64,000 bases of DNA from Ascaris suum (lineage: Eukaryota; Nematoda; Chromadorea; Rhabditida; Ascarididae), in contig CM024187.1 in NCBI GenBank assembly GCA_013433145.1, forward strand, positions 9,265,326 to 9,329,325. Direction: 5' to 3'. This document shows positions 57,901 through 64,000 of the stretch, in pieces (positions within the stretch are counted from its first letter, which is position 1; each line of letters starts with the position of its first letter). The notes under the pieces are model-generated. The model was given only the letters and a program-made list of their open reading frames with translations, did not search any database and was not told the DNA's origin. The position numbers were made by a program, and so were the translations under genes.

Positions 57901-60900
57901 AAGCCACTGATGAGCTGTGATCACACTAAATGTCAGAGCGGCAGTTCGATCGCTGAAGAAAAAAATCCCACGAAAGATTCATTCATTGGTCGCAATGAGC
58001 TAAAGCAAGCGCAACGCTAGCCGATAAATACTTAACTGCTTTTGTGCTCTACGTTTATTTCGGAAATTTCTGAAAAACTTCCAAATCACTCACCACTTTT
58101 CAGTTTTTAATCAGTCGATTTTTTAATATTGTTGCTTATTTCTTGGTTTTGCTTTGTTTCTTTAAATTTTTGCATTCATTTCCGTTCTTATCACAAACAG
58201 AGCGCCATTTAATAATTTCGAAACAGTATTGCTTTTGAAGAATGTTCAACATTTTAGGCCTCAAAGATACACCTGTTGGAAGGTATCCGCTTGTATTTGT
58301 TTACTTGTCTGCGAAATTTTGTTGGAAACAAATTCGAAGCTATCTGCAGAGACAAATATTCAAAAACGATCGTCGATAACAATGGAGAGCTCGTGGAAAT
58401 GGTTTAAGTGATTGAATTATTGAACGCTAAACTGTAGAATGAAAGATTCGCACTGCATATTGGTAGCACACAATGAAAAGAGAGTAAAAATTCATTAAAA
58501 CGCGATATGGTGCGGATAAGATCTGAAGACATTTGTGAGAGTGCACGCAACTGTTGCGTATTACATCTATCTCACTTTTACAAAAAGACGCTCCGCTTGC
58601 GCGCTAATAAAGCAGCAAATGTTTAAAAAATGTTTTGAACAGATATCGATTTGTATGGCACGTTAGTTACTTGGAACATCACAACCGCAGCGATTTCTGC
58701 CCCGTTGTACCGCTTGTGTTCCCCCTCCCCATATCCTAAAAAACAACTCGCCATCAACTAAACGCTCTGTGCTTTTACTCAGCTATATTTATTGACTGTT
58801 TGTTTTTTGTTTCGAAATTTCCGTTGTGAATTTTCTTTTCTGCTAATTTGAGGTTTTGTAAATGTTTGAATGTTGGCATTCTCATGCTGTAAGAACGGCT
58901 CTTGTAATGCACATACTAGCAGTCGTTTAAATGATATCGACTGAACAATGAACAATAACAAAATTGCTCTCAGCCAACCTTACGCACAGATGCATTATCA
59001 TTTAAGTGTTAACTAATGAAGAATTTTTTATCAAAGAATATGATCAATTAGCGCTTTGCATTAAATGTGCAATTCGGCATGAACGTCGCCCAAGTACGCT
59101 TTTGAAAAGACTTCTTCATTATTCTCAAATCCTTCACAAGGAAACTGAATGAGAATCCGTCGGAACATAAATACAATATGCGAATTCTCAGCCATAAAAA
59201 CTTTAAAAATTGCACCTTTAAGGGATATATGTGGGTTTGTGAGTTTATCACCTAAGAACTTAGTAACGCAAGCCAAAGCTGCCTTCACGTTTGATGTGTA
59301 CCGTTCCAATGATCCATACCTTCGTAAATGCAGACAATCCTACAAATTTCACAAATCTCATGTGCCTACACCAATGAAGTGGCCACATTTCTCTTTCTCG
59401 AATGAGGTCTTTGGTAGTGAAAAATCGTCGGAATATATGTGACTGATTACCTGTGCAGACCAGTCCCGTTGCGAAAGTTGATGGGTCTCGAAATGTTTAC
59501 CTTGTGGGCAGGTCATGGTCGACTGAACTGCAGTGAAATTTTGTGTCCTAAAATTATGCTTGAAAATATCAGCGATGCTTATGTTAAGAGAACGTGGATA
59601 GAGGGCGCTTGGATGCGATCCGTTAAAAGTTTGATAAAGGATTCCACGATAACCGCTTACGTCGTTCAGCATTCCAGTTGAACCTAAACATATTTACGTT
59701 TAGTTCGCTCGTCCGATGTGGCTAATGAGGTCGTGATGAACACCGAAAATAATGTAAGTTTTATGTTATAACTGACTAATATCGAGTGTGTACTAACGCC
59801 TATAACCACTGCCACATATTTCTAGAATAATTCCATTTCACTTAGCTGCTGAAAAAATATGCGGAGGTAAATGTCCCTATCTACAAATACAGTTTTAGTT
59901 TTTTAAGAGAAAGAACGCGGCTTTTTCTTCAAAACGTGGTAGAAAAAACGTGAAAACAAAACCTCACTTCTTTCAAATTTTGCCACCTTGCGAGTCGTTA
60001 ACATTTCCCGACCACAGTTGTAACGTAAATGCGATTAAAAAAATCAATTATCAAGTTGTCTCTGCGCCGTTTGGAAAATACCTTTTAGTCAACAAGTGTG
60101 TTACATTTCGCAAAGTTTCCTCGTCACTTTCAGCATGTTTCCAAGGTTCAGATTTCTTTCAGACACTTTGGGAAGTTTGATGAAAAGTGGTGAAAAAATA
60201 ATAACATACGAGCTAGTTGCTCCGAGCAGATAATTTCATTGTGATAGAAGAACTTTAAACAATAAAGGAATAAATTACTGCGAAGCGACACGACTACAAA
60301 TAGGAATGATCAACAAGATCAGGAGTGAAAAAGAAATATATGCAGTGGCATTCTTCCAAAGAAGAAGATGAGAGATGCGCGAGCAAAACGCCTAAAACGG
60401 GAGTTTTTCAAAATGCTCATAGAGCACCCAAACCGTAAATATAAAGGGTGTTTGCAGATCATTTGCTTAATAGTGCTTACGGTTTATTTATCTTTTTTTA
60501 TAAAACCCTTATACAATGAGACGTGTGGTCAAATGATTTCCAAATACATTTCCCAAAAGTACAGGTGTTCAGGAAGAATAGTGGTTTCATGTGTCTGTGA
60601 AAATATGTTAGGAGCAGCCACCTGATTACGGTATAAGATTGAACCTACAGTAAGATATCAACATCCTCAGTGCAAATAGTCAAAATTAGGTGATTGCTTA
60701 AAAAGGAAGAAAACTATATAAGATATGCTTTATGAATGAATAACAAGATAAGAAGTCTCTACGTGGTAAATGTCCCCATCTAGCACTTCAAAAAGCGAAT
60801 TTCTGTTATATTTCTGTTTGTGATGATTCGCATGAAAAGTTTGTTTTTTTTCGTTTCCATGAACTAACATAGTGATATCTTTTGCAGAATAATAGTAAAG

Positions 60901-60990
60901 ATAAGATTACTTAGGAGACCGATTTTGCAGTGAAGTATCGAAAACTCCAATTCGAGATGGCCATCAGAAAAGCACCTCTACTTATCAATC
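55000..60990. other. Long gene-poor stretch
   Basis: AT-rich, with many stops. Open frames up to 104 codons (for example 59149-59442 plus and 59358-59672 minus) overlap on opposite strands and lack splice pairs. No repeat array or structural RNA was recognised. Confidence 0.38.
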
Positions 60991-61327
60991 AAACACTTTG
61001 CAACATCGTAGATGCGCCGCAGATTAACGGCATCAAAAAAAATGAAAGTATTATTATGGGGACAGATGCATAAGAGCTCCACCGTTCATTACGACATACA
61101 CAAACGACCCATTGCCCAGGCGCGATCCATGAGAAATAAACTGTGATGCTTTTGTTTAAAAATTGGCCCGATTCCGAAATTAGAATGTTCTCACAATCAA
61201 CAACGTTGAAAGGAGCATGAACACGACGTCGGCCGGCAAATTTTTTCCGAAAACAGCGTTCACTGCTCCGTTGTCGAACTTGTTCGACTTGCGCATCGGA
61301 AGTCGAATCCGTGCATTTCAGTGACAA
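60989..61327 (-). CDS. Weak candidate ORF with C-terminal hydrophobic segment
   Basis: 112 open codons: DAQVEQVRQRSSERCFRKKF, HAPFNVVDCENILISESGQF, and near the end VPIIILSFFLMPLICGAS, which could be a membrane helix. No splice pair or recognised family. The minus-strand gene at 62.2-63.3 kb lies upstream on the same strand but already has its own stop codon. Confidence 0.18.
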   Translation of the reverse strand: MSLKCTDSTSDAQVEQVRQRSSERCFRKKFAGRRRVHAPFNVVDCENILISESGQFLNKSITVYFSWIAPGQWVVCVCRNERWSSYASVPIIILSFFLMPLICGASTMLQSV

Positions 61328-61842
61328 ATCTTTCTACTCGCTTTTAAATTTACCCGTTTCATGGTGCAAATTTTCGAGAGCCCAGCAATGTGCGACCGAT
61401 ACGAAGAAAAATCTGAAAAATCTCCGCTTTTTCGTGCACAACATCAATATAAATTGTGCGACCGAATACGTTCGACAGATCGAACGATGAAGAATGGCAA
61501 CACGATCGCACACCGCGTATTTTTTGAAACTGCCATTATTCCATATTACTAGTTTCTCAATCTTAGTGCAGTGTGTTCGGTAGCCATGGCCTCAGAAGAA
61601 GGCCTATGGAATCCGATCGATACAGCCGGTCCCTCTTTCCGACCATCACTTTTATTAAAGTTTCACCTTAATTGCAAGCTAGTCCAGAAGCTTCACTCTA
61701 GGTTGACCTCCATCCCATCATCCACAGGGTGACTCAACCATGAGACGAAAAAATAGAGCGGCCAGGTTGGTCGATTCTTTGAGGGTGCCGAAAACTGTTA
61801 CAATTTAAGCGGGTGGCGAACAAAAATATTTAGATACTCCAC

Positions 61843-62046
<204 letters not shown>

Positions 62047-62161
62047 CAACAGAAGAAGGAGAATAAAAATCTTTGCTTACATAAAGAAAATCTATTAAAC
62101 ACATGTGGCGCCGTGAATAAATAGGATGCCGATGTAAAAATAAAAGGGCTGCTTAAGCACT

Positions 62162-63308
62162 TCAGCACGTCGCGAATGAGCTATAACCGTGGGAAGAGCT
62201 TTCGTTGTGCGCACTAGAAAGGTCCTCTGACTGATAAATGATGTCGGCATTTGAAGGGAGATCAGACATCTTGAGGCGCTTCAAGAATGCAGAGTAGTTT
62301 CTTGCAACAGCCATAAGCAAAGCGGAGTTATCCCAGTACGAATAGTTTTGAATGAAAACGAATATTGAAAGTATAAGGGATATAGGAGCTGCAAGAAAGT
62401 TTAAAATAGTGAGAAAATCTGAGGCAAATGAGAGCAGTCACCAAATGTGATGCCTGAAAACTCACGCACGATCCGATAGCACGACCAACGATCAAAATCC
62501 ACTCGCCCGTTTTCAAACTAGCTTGGCTGAAATATTTTTGTCTCGTCCAGAACCTCATTTTTCGTGCAGTTTTCTGTAAGGACAAACATTTGAAATGAAG
62601 TTGAACGCTTTCTGAGCGTTCTTTGAGACAGGAGGTGTGAGGGAGATATACCCATGCAGAGTAGGCCTACAATAAGGAACAACGGCTCTGCGGTAGTATT
62701 GCACAAAGATTTCCATTCTAGAAATCTTAGAATATAGATCCTTTGCTTTGAAAGATTTCTTAGAGACATCTGAGCAACACTTGCCCCAATGAAGGCTGTG
62801 AAAAACAGTGACGCCAACATCGCGAATAGCATCGTCAATATACAAAATTATTCACCGTCTATGTGCAGAGGGCAGTCATGATTGGCACTTGTACGCATAA
62901 TGCGACATGTTTCTCGGTGAGGCGTCTTGTTGGAGGATTTTTAACCAACCAGTGGACGGACCTTAAAACTTTTATCCAGCAGAAAATCCGACCGATGGAC
63001 CTATAAGGTACCTCGAAACTTTCAGGCTGTTAGCGAGCAACATGCACACTGCACAGTTCTTCAGAAACATCGGTTATGTGCAAAAGAAATAACACGGCCC
63101 CTAGAATACTGTTTCAGGCAACGTCACCTGTGACAGCATGCTCAGCGAAGAATGTGCTACCCGTCTTCTGTATAAAAGTACTTCCCACGACGAAAAATTA
63201 AATTCTTTTCAGTGATGATTTGGTGACCGTTCTCTTTTTGGCCCTTTAAACAATTGGTATGGCCAACTATATGGAAGACCTTTGCTCGACAGTGTACTGG
63301 ACCTGGTG
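62162..63308 (-). CDS. Four-exon fragment of a single-pass membrane protein, family unknown
   Basis: Exons 63308-63161, 62795-62588, 62517-62466 and 62388-62162 join in phase. They read, in order, [19 protein letters not shown] ... [77 protein letters not shown]; then [13 protein letters not shown] (membrane helix), [36 protein letters not shown] and a Ser-rich tail ending [11 protein letters not shown]. Splice signals are good: acceptors TTGATTACAG, TGTTTTTCACAG and CTTTCTTGCAG, donor GTGAGT; introns are 365, 70 and 77 nt. One acceptor (CTAG) and two donors (GTAGCA, GTTTGT) are weaker. The about seven Cys before the helix suggest an extracellular domain and the Ser/acidic tail a cytoplasmic end. 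The 5' exons lie above 63.3 kb (possibly 63534-63755). A competing frame at 62518-62838 reads like a signal peptide, but runs into a stop. Confidence 0.52.
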
Positions 63309-63533
63309 CTGTAATCAAGCACCCAAATGAAGAGACAAGATAAGACATCATGGAGGGGCTAGGCAAAAATACTTGGAATTATCAAATTTCCGAGTAGAAA
63401 GTTTTTGAGAATTGAATTTTTGAGAACGGCTTTCTTAACTTTGCTAATCGAAGAGGTTAAGCTGATGGGGCGACAGCTTTTAATCAGCAGTGATAGAATG
63501 CTTTATGAGATATTCGATAACCACTAACAGAGT

Positions 63534-63755
63534 TCAGAAACGACAGTAGTTTTCACTGAACAATGCGAGTGGTATTTTATGTCGTAAGTGCGCTCGATAA
63601 AATATGATGTATGTCATCTGTTGTTCACAATATTTTATCGCCATGATTTCGAATGCACTTTCAGCGGAAAACGAACTGTCATTCTCAGTAAAAGATCTGG
63701 CAGTAGGACGTTGCCCACCGCGAAAGCATCTATGAAAAGTTCCCATACTGGACAT
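63534..63755 (-). CDS. Possible upstream exon of the membrane-protein gene
   Basis: Reads MSSMGTFHRCFRGGQRPTAR, SFTENDSSFSAESAFEIMAI and KYCEQQM. A phase-1 GTGAAC after KY would join in frame to the exon at 63308. It has no signal peptide, so it is unlikely to be the first exon. Coding character is moderate. Confidence 0.22.
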   Translation of the reverse strand: MSSMGTFHRCFRGGQRPTARSFTENDSSFSAESAFEIMAIKYCEQQMTYIIFYRAHLRHKIPLALFSENYCRF

Positions 63756-64000
63756 TAATAGTGACGTTAGAAGCCGAGTAGTTCCATCAGTGCAACCAAC
63801 CGATTAGCTCATCTGCTCATGTCAAATTGCAGCCATTTCGATAGCAGAAATATAGCTCAATGTAGCTTGCAATGCGATCATTAATCAAGAAATTTTCTAA
63901 TGTTCACCCTGCTAGCAAGTCACTCATTGTCGGTTAGGAGAATGTTAAGATTTTCTGAAGAAGTCTTGCTTCATCCATTAGGTTGTGCAGAGCTGGTAGA

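Overview
This is eukaryotic nuclear DNA, not bacterial. It is AT-rich, has long AT microsatellites and homopolymer runs, has no long uninterrupted genes, and its coding signal comes in short blocks bounded by GT...AG splice sites. Donors are mostly GTAAGN/GTGAGT/GTATNN and acceptors are pyrimidine-AG (TTTGCAG, TTTCAG, CTCTAG). Several inferred introns are only 42-77 nt. This architecture, together with runs of pure G or C, fits a nematode best, but the assignment is an inference; I recognised no marker gene. All gene models were built by eye from codon pattern, splice signals and reading-phase agreement, so exon ends are provisional.

Left part (1-14 kb): candidate minus-strand genes at 0.9-1.7 kb, 7.3-7.7 kb (C-terminal exons with a 44-nt intron) and 12.7-14.0 kb. 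Between them lie AT-rich spacers, a purine-rich G-tract block (6.9 kb), a C15 run (10.84 kb), a diverged 177-bp tandem duplication (11.0-11.3 kb) and a CpG-rich island (11.34-11.47 kb).

Middle (14-46 kb): mostly sparse. The better coding blocks are at 27.7-29.15 kb (minus; one exon has a weak Bcl-2 BH1-like pattern), 33.1-33.7 kb (minus) and 37.7-38.1 kb (minus). Structural features are a hairpin at 34.6 kb, an (AT)56 tract at 35.7 kb and G15/G14 runs at 42.4 and 44.4 kb.

Right part (46-64 kb) holds the two best-supported genes, both on the minus strand. (1) At 48.2-49.7 kb three exons join in phase and encode a polybasic-rich protein ending in a cysteine-spaced domain (C..C...LPDTFFPPFINEV.C.....CL) that looks like a secreted cystine-knot-type signalling domain. 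Upstream, 50.6-51.8 kb encodes a signal-peptide-bearing protein with a KKKRRKR cleavage-like site, which could be the 5' end of the same gene or a neighbour. (2) At 62.2-63.3 kb four exons join in phase and encode a cysteine-containing ectodomain, one transmembrane helix and a serine-rich tail. Next to it is a 124-bp AT tract fused to an 80-bp alternating purine-pyrimidine tract.

I found no rRNA, tRNA, CRISPR array, prokaryotic element or intact transposon protein.
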